In this document: positions 16,337 through 23,073 of the stretch, piece after piece
How the letters are laid out: every line of letters starts with the position of its first letter
Numbering within the stretch: position 1 is the first letter of the stretch
Origin: Anaerolineales bacterium
GTDB taxonomy: Bacteria; Chloroflexota; Anaerolineae; Anaerolineales; UBA11579
Direction of reading: 5' to 3'
NCBI GenBank assembly: GCA_026129305.1
Contig: JAHCII010000007.1
Location: 1-64,000, forward strand
Length of the DNA stretch: 64,000 nt
Position numbers and translations under genes: made by a program
The notes under the pieces: model-generated
Told to the model about the DNA's origin: nothing
Seen by the model: the letters and a program-made list of their open reading frames with translations, nothing else
Databases searched by the model: none

Positions 16337-17673
16337 ACGGGCTGCATCTCCCCCAGCACTTCACCCACCTGCCATAAGCGCAATCCTTGTGCCTGGCCCT
16401 GGCCGAACTGGCTGAGCCCATCCAATATCGGATACCCCCGCAACTCTCGTAAGCTGCGTTGGACGCGCACGGCAGTCAGGCTGTCCAGCCCTTGCTCCAG
16501 CATGACCTGTTCCAACACATGCTGGGTGAGGTCCAGCGCGCCGGCGGCGTGCAGGGCGCCCCAATCGAGGAATTCCGTTTCAGAGGCCCATGCCTGCAAG
16601 TCGGCAGGCTGGGTCTGGTCCCACCAAGCCCAGGCGGAAGTGAGGTAGAGGCCCTGCGCCCGAACCGGGTCTGCCAGATATTCGTACAGCTGCAGATCAT
16701 AGGCCGCAGCCGGGGCGACCAGCACAAAGCGATCGCGCACACCCAAGTCGTGCAGCGCGTTGAGTAGAGTGGCCAAGCCGAAACCACGCGCATTGGTGTA
16801 GATCAGATTGGCATGCGCCTCACGGGCGGCGAAAATAAAGTCAAACACATTGGCGAAGGGGTCAGCGTCCAGCTCGGCTTGCAGCACCAGATTGAGATGG
16901 GGCTCAACCAGCAGCGGTAGCGCTGTGCCATCGCTGGCGGGCACCGGCATGGGCAGGGGCGGCGGGCTGAGCGCCAGCTCACCGGCCACATCCGCTGGCC
17001 AGGTGAGCAAGGCCAGGCGTAGTTCCTGGCCGGCGCCCTGGGGGCGCAGGCTGGGCCACTGGGCCAACAAGGTCTGCAGCGCAAAGTCCAACTGGGTTTG
17101 CGGGTCCGGCTCCAGAGGGAAAAGCGTATCGCCAGCAAAGGCTCCTGGACCCAGCGCCGGCAGGCCCGCTTCGGCCAGGCTGTCTGCCAGGGCGGCTTCG
17201 CCGGCCGGGGCGCAGATCAGGGCCAGCACGGCTTGCGGATGGCGGTCAAGCAAAAGGCCCAACTCGGCCACGGTCTGTTCAGAGGTGCCATCCGCATTGC
17301 CCCGCACCAGGACCAGTTCAGCCCCCAAGAGGCCGCCAGCAGTATTGAGCGCCGCGCTGCGCTCATCCAGCGCTCGTGACCAGCCAGTGTAGGCCAGGCC
17401 AAAAGGTTCACCCCGCGGACAGAAGTGCAAGACGGTCACCTGCCGGCCGCTGTAGTCGGGGAGCGGCGTGGGCGTGGGGCCGCCCGGAGTGGCGCTGGGG
17501 CTGGGGCTGGCCGTGGGCGCAGCCAGAGTACCGATCGCGGGAAAGCCCGGCAGGGTCGGCAAGCCGACAGTGGGCAGACTGACCACGGGCGTGGGCAGCG
17601 TCTGCGAGCTCAGCGGGGCGCAGGCAGCCAGACAGAGGGCGGCTAAGAAGGCGAAAGAGCGCAGACGCAGCAC
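16321..17673 (-). CDS. Lipoprotein with type 1 periplasmic-binding fold
   Basis: 450 residues. The signal peptide ends in a lipobox, LCLAAC (Cys18), followed by a Pro/Thr/Ser-rich spacer (about 22-72) and then a LivJ-like or leucine-binding-protein-like domain. Visible family features are RALDERSAALNTAGGLLGAELVLVRGNADGT and the inter-lobe pattern VLALICAPAGEAALADSLAEAGLPALGPGA. Ligand unknown; no transporter genes adjoin it. Its 3' end overlaps the converging winged-helix gene by 16 bp. Confidence 0.75.
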   Translation of the reverse strand: MLRLRSFAFLAALCLAACAPLSSQTLPTPVVSLPTVGLPTLPGFPAIGTLAAPTASPSPSATPGGPTPTPLPDYSGRQVTVLHFCPRGEPFGLAYTGWSRALDERSAALNTAGGLLGAELVLVRGNADGTSEQTVAELGLLLDRHPQAVLALICAPAGEAALADSLAEAGLPALGPGAFAGDTLFPLEPDPQTQLDFALQTLLAQWPSLRPQGAGQELRLALLTWPADVAGELALSPPPLPMPVPASDGTALPLLVEPHLNLVLQAELDADPFANVFDFIFAAREAHANLIYTNARGFGLATLLNALHDLGVRDRFVLVAPAAAYDLQLYEYLADPVRAQGLYLTSAWAWWDQTQPADLQAWASETEFLDWGALHAAGALDLTQHVLEQVMLEQGLDSLTAVRVQRSLRELRGYPILDGLSQFGQGQAQGLRLWQVGEVLGEMQPVYPPE

Positions 17674-17676
17674 CAG

Positions 17677-18030
17677 CTATCCCAGATTGAGGTAGAGCGC
17701 ATCCGTCTTGGCGGCCATGATGAAGTCGTTGTTGTGCAAACCTTTGATCTTGTGCGTCCACCAGGTGACGGTAACCTTGCCCCACTCGGTGCGCAGCACC
17801 GGGTGATGGCCCTGCTCCTCGGCCAGTTCACCGACTTGCTGGGTGAAGGTCAGCGCGCTGGCGAAGTCTTTGAACTTGAAGGCGCGCCGCAAACGCAGAA
17901 TATCCTTTTCGTCTACCAGGCTCCAATCCGGCACCTGAGCATGCATTTCCTGCGCCTGTTGGAGGCTGAGCGCGGGTTCATCTCCCCGGCAAGGCACACA
18001 GGTCTGTTGGGTAAGCGGTGAGTTGGTCAT
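17677..18030 (-). CDS. phhB: 4a-hydroxytetrahydrobiopterin dehydratase (pterin-4a-carbinolamine dehydratase)
   Basis: 117 residues, normal for PCD/DCoH, which dehydrates the carbinolamine formed by aromatic amino-acid hydroxylases. Some bacterial homologues act in molybdopterin metabolism or have unknown roles. The family motif is complete: EEQGHHPVLRTEWGKVTVTWWTHKIKGL followed by an Asp. The ATG at 18030 is chosen because the upstream open frame passes through a hairpin of the neighbouring regulatory RNA. No hydroxylase gene is visible in the window, so the physiological partner is unknown. Confidence 0.88.
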   Translation of the reverse strand: MTNSPLTQQTCVPCRGDEPALSLQQAQEMHAQVPDWSLVDEKDILRLRRAFKFKDFASALTFTQQVGELAEEQGHHPVLRTEWGKVTVTWWTHKIKGLHNNDFIMAAKTDALYLNLG

Positions 18031-18053
18031 AATCAGGGCAACGTTGGGGCGAT

Positions 18054-18059
18054 TATAAT
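18054..18059 (+). promoter_or_regulatory. Candidate -10 element for the riboswitch transcript
   Basis: TATAAT at 18054-18059, with transcription expected near 18066, about 15 nt before the preQ1 aptamer. No canonical -35 was seen. Confidence 0.5.
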
Positions 18060-18080
18060 GTGACGCACAAGCAAATAGTT

Positions 18081-18180
18081 GCCGGTCGCAGCGCACCCGG
18101 CTGATCAAAACTGCACCTTTGCTCGATCGCTGGTTGAGCCAGCGATCGAGCAAGTCAGCGCTGTCACAGGCGCTTTTTTG
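18081..18180 (+). promoter_or_regulatory. preQ1-I riboswitch with downstream terminator
   Basis: The aptamer is 18081-18114. P1 is GCCGG (18081-18085) with CCGGC (18097-18101). Loop bases GCAG (18088-18091) can pair with CTGC (18111-18114) to form the pseudoknot, across an A-rich tail TGATCAAAA. The C before the P1 3' strand is the expected ligand-contacting base. GGTCGCAG and the CAAAA tail match my memory of the Thermoanaerobacter preQ1-I aptamer. A 14-bp hairpin (18120-18152) and a small terminator AGCGC/GCGCT plus six T (18157-18179) follow, ending just before the ribosome site of the transporter gene. This fits transcription termination when preQ1 is bound. Confidence 0.85.
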
Positions 18181-18196
18181 TTGGCTGGAGCATGCG

Positions 18197-18829
18197 ATGA
18201 CCAAAGAGACTCAAAACAGCTTATCGACCTTGGCGATCATCGTGATCGCCAGTTACATCGCCGCTCAAATGCTGGCGGATGTGGCCAGCATCAAGATCGG
18301 CCTGCTGGGCAGCCTGGCGGTCGACATGGGCACCTTCATTTACCCGATCACCTTTACCCTGCGTGACCTGGTACACAAGGTGCTGGGTCGCCAGGCCGCC
18401 CGCACCCTGGTGCTGGCGGCCGGCGGCATTAACCTGCTGATGGCCGCCTACCTGATGTGGGCGGCAGCCTTCCCCAGCGACCCAGTCTGGGGCCTGGGCG
18501 TCGAATTCAGTGCCCTGCTGGGGCCGGTGTGGCGCATCGTGCTGGCCTCAATTGCAGCGGAGGTGGTCAGTGAGCTGGTGGACACGGAGATCTATCACTG
18601 GTTCGTGACCAGAATTACGCAGCGCTACCAATGGGCGCGGGTGCTACTGAGCAACAGCGTCAGCGTGCCGGTGGACAACCTGATCTTCTCGATCGGCGCG
18701 TTTGGCTGGGCGCTGCCCTGGCCCACAGTGTGGAGCATCTTCCTGGTCAACTTGCTGGTCAAGTACGGCATCACCCTGCTCAGCCTGCCGCTGATCTACC
18801 TGGCGCCAGACAAACAAGCTGGACAATAA
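18197..18829 (+). CDS. yhhQ: Queuosine precursor transporter (YhhQ/VUT family)
   Basis: 210 residues with six or so hydrophobic helices. The family pattern is clear: IVIASYIAAQMLADVASIKI, DMGTFIYPITFTLRDLVHKVLG, the VVSELVDTEIYHWF segment and LLSNSVSVPVDNLIFSIGAFG. The family imports preQ0 or preQ1 for the tRNA modification queuosine. The ATG at 18197 is preceded by GGAG; the longer open frame to 18119 reads through the riboswitch hairpin and is rejected. The preQ1 riboswitch directly upstream independently supports the substrate. Confidence 0.93.
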   Translation: MTKETQNSLSTLAIIVIASYIAAQMLADVASIKIGLLGSLAVDMGTFIYPITFTLRDLVHKVLGRQAARTLVLAAGGINLLMAAYLMWAAAFPSDPVWGLGVEFSALLGPVWRIVLASIAAEVVSELVDTEIYHWFVTRITQRYQWARVLLSNSVSVPVDNLIFSIGAFGWALPWPTVWSIFLVNLLVKYGITLLSLPLIYLAPDKQAGQ

Positions 18830-18858
18830 ACCCCGCTGCACGTACAACGGGGTTTTGA
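18828..18858. terminator. Bidirectional terminator between yhhQ and the ncRNA
   Basis: AAACCCCG pairs with CGGGGTTT around an 11-nt loop. The T-run is short on both strands. It ends the transporter gene and closes the minus-strand ncRNA. Confidence 0.65.
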
Positions 18859-18986
18859 ACCGGATGGTGCAAGTTGGGGTCCTCTCCGTGAGGGTCCGCA
18901 GTTGCCTGGGATGGTTCGTCACGGAAGCCGGCCCCCGTGTGGCTCGTGTTGGTTCCAAACGTAGAAGGTCACACGTACAGCAGGGC
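18830..18986 (-). ncRNA. ssrS: Structured non-coding RNA, candidate 6S RNA
   Basis: A 155-nt minus-strand unit. TATAAA near 18998-18993 can serve as a -10, the RNA begins around TTGCCCTGCTGTACG, and a terminator hairpin closes it at 18828-18858. TTGCCCTG at the 5' end pairs with CAGGCAA about 85 nt later. CCTTCTACGTTTGGAACC near the 5' side and the CCCTG start resemble what I recall of the 6S central-bubble strand in Gram-positive bacteria. No open frame fits. SRP RNA (no GGAAGG tetraloop context) and tmRNA were considered and not supported. The 6S assignment is tentative; that it is an RNA gene is more secure. Confidence 0.5.
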
Positions 18987-19092
18987 AATTCCTTTATAGC
19001 ATACTGAGATTAAAAACAACCCACGCGCGGATTAAAACAAAGAGCCTGCATGAAGATCATGCAGGCTCTTTGTTCGGTTCGCAGTGTCGCGG

Positions 19093-20865
19093 TTACTTGG
19101 CCGCCACCACCTTGATGTGCAGGTCTTTGAGCTGCTGCTCGTCGGCAGGTGTTGGCGCGTCGGCCATCACATCCCGGGCGGCCTGGTTCTTGGGGAAGGC
19201 AATCACCTCGCGGATGCTCTGCTCGTCGGCGAAGAGCATCACCAGGCGATCCAGACCGGAGGCGATGCCGCCGTGCGGCGGCGCGCCGTACTCGAAAGCG
19301 TCGAGCATGTGGCCGAAGCGCTCCTGGGCCACTTCGGGCGTCAGGCCGATCAGCTTGAAGATCCGCGACTGCAGCTCGCGCTCGTGGATACGGATGGAAC
19401 CACCGCAGACTTCGATATTGTTGAGCACCATGTCGTATTGCGCCCCGCGCATATTGGCCGGGTCGCTTTCGACCATGTGGATGTCTTCCGGCATCGGCGA
19501 CGTGAAGGGGTGTTGGCTGGCTTCCCAGCGGCCCTCCTCCTCATTCCAGAAGGCGAAGGGGAAATCGATCACCCAGCAGAAGGCCAGCAGGTCGGGGTCC
19601 AGCAGGTTGAGCTTTTCGGCCAGGTGCACGCGCAAGCGGCCCAGGGCGGTGAAGACTACCTCCGGCTTATCGGCCACGAAGAGCAGCAGGTCGCCGGGTT
19701 GGGCATCCAACCGGGCCTTGAGCTCAGCCAGCTTCTCCGCGGAGAGGAACTTGCTGAACGAGGAACGCTCTTCGCCTTCCGGCGTGATCGCCAGATAGGC
19801 CAGGCCTTTGGCGCCGAAGTCCTTAACATAATCCGTGAGGGCGTCGATCTCCTTGCGGCTGTAGCCGCCCAGGCCGCGGGCATTGATGGCGCGCACGTGC
19901 CCGCCGGAAGCCAGGGCGTCCTCGAAGACTTTGAAGGCAGAGCCGGCCGCCCAGCCGCTGAGGTCCTGCAGCTCCATGCCAAAGCGCATATCGGGGTTGT
20001 CTTTGCCAAAGCGCTGCATGGCCTCCTTGTAGCTGAGGCGCGGCCAGGGCGTGGTCAGCAAGCGCTTGTGCGGAAGCAGTTCCTGCGCCATGGCGGTGTA
20101 CATGGTTTCCATCAGGTTCATCACGTCATCGCGCTCAACGAAAGACATCTCAATGTCGAGCTGGGTGAACTCCGCCTGACGGTCGCCGCGCAGGTCTTCG
20201 TCACGGAAACAGCGGGCGATCTGGAAATAACGCTCAAACCCGGCAACCATCAGCAGCTGCTTGAGCTGCTGTGGGGACTGCGGCAAGGCATAGAACTCGC
20301 CAGGGTGCACGCGCGAAGGCACCAGGTAATCACGGGCGCCTTCCGGCGTGGTCTTGAACAGGATCGGCGTCTCAATTTCGAGAAAGCCTTCTTTGTCAAG
20401 ATAATCGCGGATGAACTTAATCACGCGGTGGCGCAGTTCCAGGTTGGCCTGCATGCGCGGGCGGCGCAGGTCCAGGTAGCGGTATTTGAGGCGCGTGTTC
20501 TCGTCGACCTCTTCTTCTTTATTGATCAAAAAGGGCGGGGTCTTGGACGGGTTGAGGATCTTGACCTGACTGACCGCCACTTCGATTTCGCCGGTGCTCA
20601 TCTCCGGGTTGGTCATGCCTTCCGGGCGGGGGCGCACCACGCCGGTAACCTGCAGCACCCATTCGCTGCGCACAGGCTCAAAAGCCGTGTGGGCTTCGGG
20701 CGCCGCCTCCGGGTCCGAGACGATCTGCACCAGGCCAAAGCGGTCGCGCAAGTCAATAAAGGTCAGACCGCCGTGGTCGCGGCGGCGGTGCACCCAGCCG
20801 GCCAGGGTCACGGTCTGGCCGGCGTTGGCGGCGGTCAACTCTCCGCAGGTGTGTGTCTTATACAT
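19093..20865 (-). CDS. aspS: Aspartyl-tRNA synthetase, probably non-discriminating
   Basis: 590 residues, the bacterial-type AspRS: N-terminal OB anticodon-binding domain (about 1-105), class II catalytic core with motif 2 region [20 protein letters not shown], the GAD insertion and motif 3 [12 protein letters not shown]. His31 in RRRDHGG is the residue found in non-discriminating AspRS (as I recall from Pseudomonas aeruginosa); discriminating enzymes such as E. coli have Leu. If so, it charges both tRNA-Asp and tRNA-Asn with aspartate, and GatCAB converts the latter to Asn-tRNA. AAGGAG precedes the ATG by 7 nt. An attenuator with an Asn-rich leader peptide lies upstream. Confidence 0.95.
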   Translation of the reverse strand: MYKTHTCGELTAANAGQTVTLAGWVHRRRDHGGLTFIDLRDRFGLVQIVSDPEAAPEAHTAFEPVRSEWVLQVTGVVRPRPEGMTNPEMSTGEIEVAVSQVKILNPSKTPPFLINKEEEVDENTRLKYRYLDLRRPRMQANLELRHRVIKFIRDYLDKEGFLEIETPILFKTTPEGARDYLVPSRVHPGEFYALPQSPQQLKQLLMVAGFERYFQIARCFRDEDLRGDRQAEFTQLDIEMSFVERDDVMNLMETMYTAMAQELLPHKRLLTTPWPRLSYKEAMQRFGKDNPDMRFGMELQDLSGWAAGSAFKVFEDALASGGHVRAINARGLGGYSRKEIDALTDYVKDFGAKGLAYLAITPEGEERSSFSKFLSAEKLAELKARLDAQPGDLLLFVADKPEVVFTALGRLRVHLAEKLNLLDPDLLAFCWVIDFPFAFWNEEEGRWEASQHPFTSPMPEDIHMVESDPANMRGAQYDMVLNNIEVCGGSIRIHERELQSRIFKLIGLTPEVAQERFGHMLDAFEYGAPPHGGIASGLDRLVMLFADEQSIREVIAFPKNQAARDVMADAPTPADEQQLKDLHIKVVAAK

Positions 20866-20893
20866 AAGTTCTCCTTAGTGTGCAGCGGCCCAG

Positions 20894-20983
20894 AAAACAA
20901 AACGCCCGGCGAGTGCCGGGCGAGAGGAGACTTGGTTGGGCTCAGTGCCCAAGCAAGGTCAATCCCGCCCGGAAAAGGGCGTT
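20894..20983 (-). promoter_or_regulatory. Transcription attenuator upstream of aspS
   Basis: On the minus strand four segments can be read. Segment 1 is CGCCC (20981-20977), inside the leader-peptide frame right after its last Asn codons. Segment 2 is CCGGGCGGG (20972-20964). Segment 3 is CGCCCGGC (20922-20915). Segment 4 is GCCGGGCG (20910-20903), followed by TTTTGTTTT. 1:2 and 3:4 can form together, giving the terminator. 2:3 (CCGGGCG with CGCCCGG) is the antiterminator. A ribosome stalled on the Asn codons would cover segment 1 and free segment 2. Confidence 0.82.
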
Positions 20984-21022
20984 ATTGTCCTCGTTATTGT
21001 TGTTCAGTAGGTTTGCATGCAT
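20942..21022 (-). CDS. Asn-rich leader peptide of the aspS attenuator
   Basis: A 26-codon frame, ATG at 21022 to TGA at 20944-20942. Asn occurs at positions 4, 7, 8, 9, 10, 13 and 14 (AAC or AAT), seven of 26 residues, with one Asp (12) and one Glu (11). The ATG coincides with the predicted transcription start, so translation is probably leaderless. It is too short for ordinary gene calling. The Asn cluster sits directly before hairpin segment 1, the arrangement of amino-acid biosynthetic attenuators such as trp and his. Confidence 0.8.
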   Translation of the reverse strand: MHANLLNNNNEDNNALFRAGLTLLGH

Positions 21023-21028
21023 TTCGGG

Positions 21029-21037
21029 ATTATAGCA
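21029..21037 (-). promoter_or_regulatory. Extended -10 promoter of the aspS leader
   Basis: TGCTATAAT on the minus strand: a perfect TATAAT (21034-21029) with the TG extension one base upstream. The start point 7 nt downstream of the hexamer falls at 21022, the A of the leader-peptide ATG. Confidence 0.75.
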
Positions 21038-21055
21038 TAGGCCGCCAGATGAGTT

Positions 21056-21073
21056 TATACTGCTGAGCAGTAT
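21056..21073 (+). promoter_or_regulatory. Palindromic operator overlapping a -10 element
   Basis: ATACTGCT (21057-21064), a central G, and AGCAGTAT (21066-21073) form a perfect 8-bp inverted repeat. It overlaps TATACT (21056-21061), a likely -10 for the small membrane protein gene at 21094, so a repressor bound here would block that promoter. Confidence 0.5.
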
Positions 21074-21093
21074 GTTTCTCCCCTGGAGTGAAT

Positions 21094-21417
21094 ATGACAA
21101 CTAGGTGCAGCAGCGCCATATTGGGTTTGGTGCAGGTGGTTGATATTGCCGTGCATCTCGCCACAGGCCAGGTGGAGCCGCTGCGCATCGCGGCCAGCCT
21201 CATCATCCTGGGTTGGTTGGCTGCCCGCAGCCGCGGCCAAGCGCGAACCCGTGCCAGCCAGTTGACGGTGATAGGCGTCTATCTGGCGTTGAACCTGGCC
21301 TTTCTGGCGCAGGCCGGCCTGACCAATCCGGATCAAGGCGGCCAGCTGCGCGTGCTGCTTTTAATATTCGTATTGGCGACGCTGGGGCTGGGGGAATGGT
21401 TGCAACGCCAAAAGTAG
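21094..21417 (+). CDS. Small hypothetical membrane protein
   Basis: 107 residues with three or four hydrophobic segments (about 8-22, 31-45, 60-77 and 87-103) and short basic loops such as ARSRGQARTR. I do not recognise the family. The ATG at 21094 is preferred over the GTG at 21088 because CTGGAG lies 6 nt upstream of the ATG. It has its own candidate promoter and palindromic operator, and diverges from the aspS leader. Function unknown. Confidence 0.6.
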   Translation: MTTRCSSAILGLVQVVDIAVHLATGQVEPLRIAASLIILGWLAARSRGQARTRASQLTVIGVYLALNLAFLAQAGLTNPDQGGQLRVLLLIFVLATLGLGEWLQRQK

Positions 21418-21418
21418 T

Positions 21419-23071
21419 TTATGGGTCAAACGATACTCCAACACTCATCCCCCAGCGATCGCGTGTGATACGTTCAACATACTCATTTGCATTTCGGCAA
21501 TCTCCGGTCAAATTGTTCGAAACATTCTGCCAATTCAAAGTAGCATTTGCATTCAAAACAGCTTGGAAGGCCGAGTACAAACAGCCCGGCCCAACGTTAT
21601 AGTCCACCAAAACAAAGCGCCACAAATCTTCATAAGAACTTACTTCGCCGCCAGGTTTTCCAGTCAGGTTGGCAAAGATTTGGTTCACTTGGGCTGCTTT
21701 GGCCAATAAAGAATATCCCACAACTTCTATTCCCGTTTCGGTCTTATTCAGATCAATTTGATAAAGGCACGATGCGCATGAAGCATCTACATAATTGATC
21801 ACCGCACCGCGCAGCATCTGCTGATTAGTCGGGCTTTGCTTTGCGTAACCACGAACGCACTCACTGGCAATGAACAAACTATTGCAAATTTGCTGATAGA
21901 AATCCCTATGCCAAAGAAGGACAGTATCTGCTCCCGATTCTGTAAGTCTGCCAATGCCATATTCATCGGGGGCCAATTCATAATGCCCAGGCCAGAACTG
22001 TGTTTCCTGAGCAATTAGATTCTTTATAAGCTGTGCGGGGACGCCAGTTTGCTGGGAGACTTCAACAATTTTTGTGTTGAAATTATTCTGCCATGCGACT
22101 ACTTCAAGGTGAGAACTTTCTAGTCCGCATTGACTAGCATATCCGGTCCTCAAGAGCCCTCCATCAGCGCAAGTGCTGGCATCAACTGCACCCCAGCGAA
22201 TCAGCTGACCGGCTAAATATAGATAAGGTTCGGCGGTAACAATCTCGTCTGGATGAGTTGCCGAAGTCAACCAGTTCGCTTGCGAGGGGAACGCCATCCA
22301 CAGAAGCGCATAATTAGTAGATGAACCATCAATTAAATTTGTACTGAGTACATCCACCTGCCACATATCCAATTCAGGATGACGCAACACCCGATATCGC
22401 GCTTCAGTAGGGCTGAGGCTATCACCCAGGGAAGAATCTGCCCAAAAAGAAATTGTTTTTCCGTTGGAATCCGTGGGGGTCAGTTCCAACTCCGCCACCT
22501 CACCAGGAAAGAACATATCCACACCTTCAAGATGGACGCCTACTTGATTAATTTGCTGACCAACTGCAGGTTCTGTAGCGTGAATACGCAAACGTGGTAA
22601 TTGTGAACACAAATATGATGAATCGGCCAACGTGCAGCCGGGTAGAGAAATTGAGATTGCCGCTGGGGGCAACAGACTGACTACATCATGTTGTACTTGA
22701 TATTCCTTATAGAACATCAGGTAAAGGCCTGGGCAGTTTCCACCCCCACTCTCCGCAGTAGGACAATAGGGATATTTAATCCAACGTTCGTGGACTTGCT
22801 GGCCACAAACCCTAAGTATTTCTGTCTCATATGGCCATCCCTGATGGTCGATCCTCAAACTGCAAACCAAATTATTGTTTGACCAGTTAAGCAACCACCA
22901 TTCATACTCAGTACGTGTTTCCTGTGAGACATCGATCCGGGGGAAAGCCCTCTCAGAACTGGCATATGCTTCTTTAGGTGTGGAAACAGCAAAGATCGAG
23001 CAGACCACAAGAAAAATCTGCAATAGAAACTTAGGAGACCATAACAAAGAGCAAACGCCTCTGGATTTCAT
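21419..23071 (-). CDS. Secreted protein with C-terminal lysozyme/transglycosylase-like domain
   Basis: 550 residues with a signal peptide (hydrophobic 16-30, cleavage near AYA-S). Residues 40-290 are a Cys- and Trp-rich extracytoplasmic region of unknown fold (VCGQQVHERWIKYPYCP). From about 335 a lytic-transglycosylase-like fold is suggested: VSQQTGVPAQLIKNLIAQETQFWPG, with Glu356 in the catalytic position, then DEYGIGRLTESGAD and, near 500, YEDLWRFVLVDYNVGPGCL. It likely acts on peptidoglycan. It begins 2 nt after the stop of the protease-sortase gene, so it belongs to the same operon. GC content is visibly lower than in the genes to its left. Confidence 0.7.
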   Translation of the reverse strand: MKSRGVCSLLWSPKFLLQIFLVVCSIFAVSTPKEAYASSERAFPRIDVSQETRTEYEWWLLNWSNNNLVCSLRIDHQGWPYETEILRVCGQQVHERWIKYPYCPTAESGGGNCPGLYLMFYKEYQVQHDVVSLLPPAAISISLPGCTLADSSYLCSQLPRLRIHATEPAVGQQINQVGVHLEGVDMFFPGEVAELELTPTDSNGKTISFWADSSLGDSLSPTEARYRVLRHPELDMWQVDVLSTNLIDGSSTNYALLWMAFPSQANWLTSATHPDEIVTAEPYLYLAGQLIRWGAVDASTCADGGLLRTGYASQCGLESSHLEVVAWQNNFNTKIVEVSQQTGVPAQLIKNLIAQETQFWPGHYELAPDEYGIGRLTESGADTVLLWHRDFYQQICNSLFIASECVRGYAKQSPTNQQMLRGAVINYVDASCASCLYQIDLNKTETGIEVVGYSLLAKAAQVNQIFANLTGKPGGEVSSYEDLWRFVLVDYNVGPGCLYSAFQAVLNANATLNWQNVSNNLTGDCRNANEYVERITRDRWGMSVGVSFDP

Positions 23072-23073
23072 TG

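Noticed and set aside
18830-18986. SRP RNA or tmRNA for the minus-strand ncRNA
   Set aside because: No GGUCAGG...GGAAGG...AGCAGCC motif for SRP, and no tRNA-like ends for tmRNA.
20866-21040. T-box leader upstream of aspS
   Set aside because: No T-box sequence (GGTGGNACCGCG type) and no specifier domain; the leader instead has a peptide with Asn codons and attenuator hairpins.
19084-21066. A 660-codon plus-strand frame across aspS
   Set aside because: It is antisense to a clear AspRS gene; the residue pattern is the typical shadow of a GC-rich gene and it runs through the attenuator.
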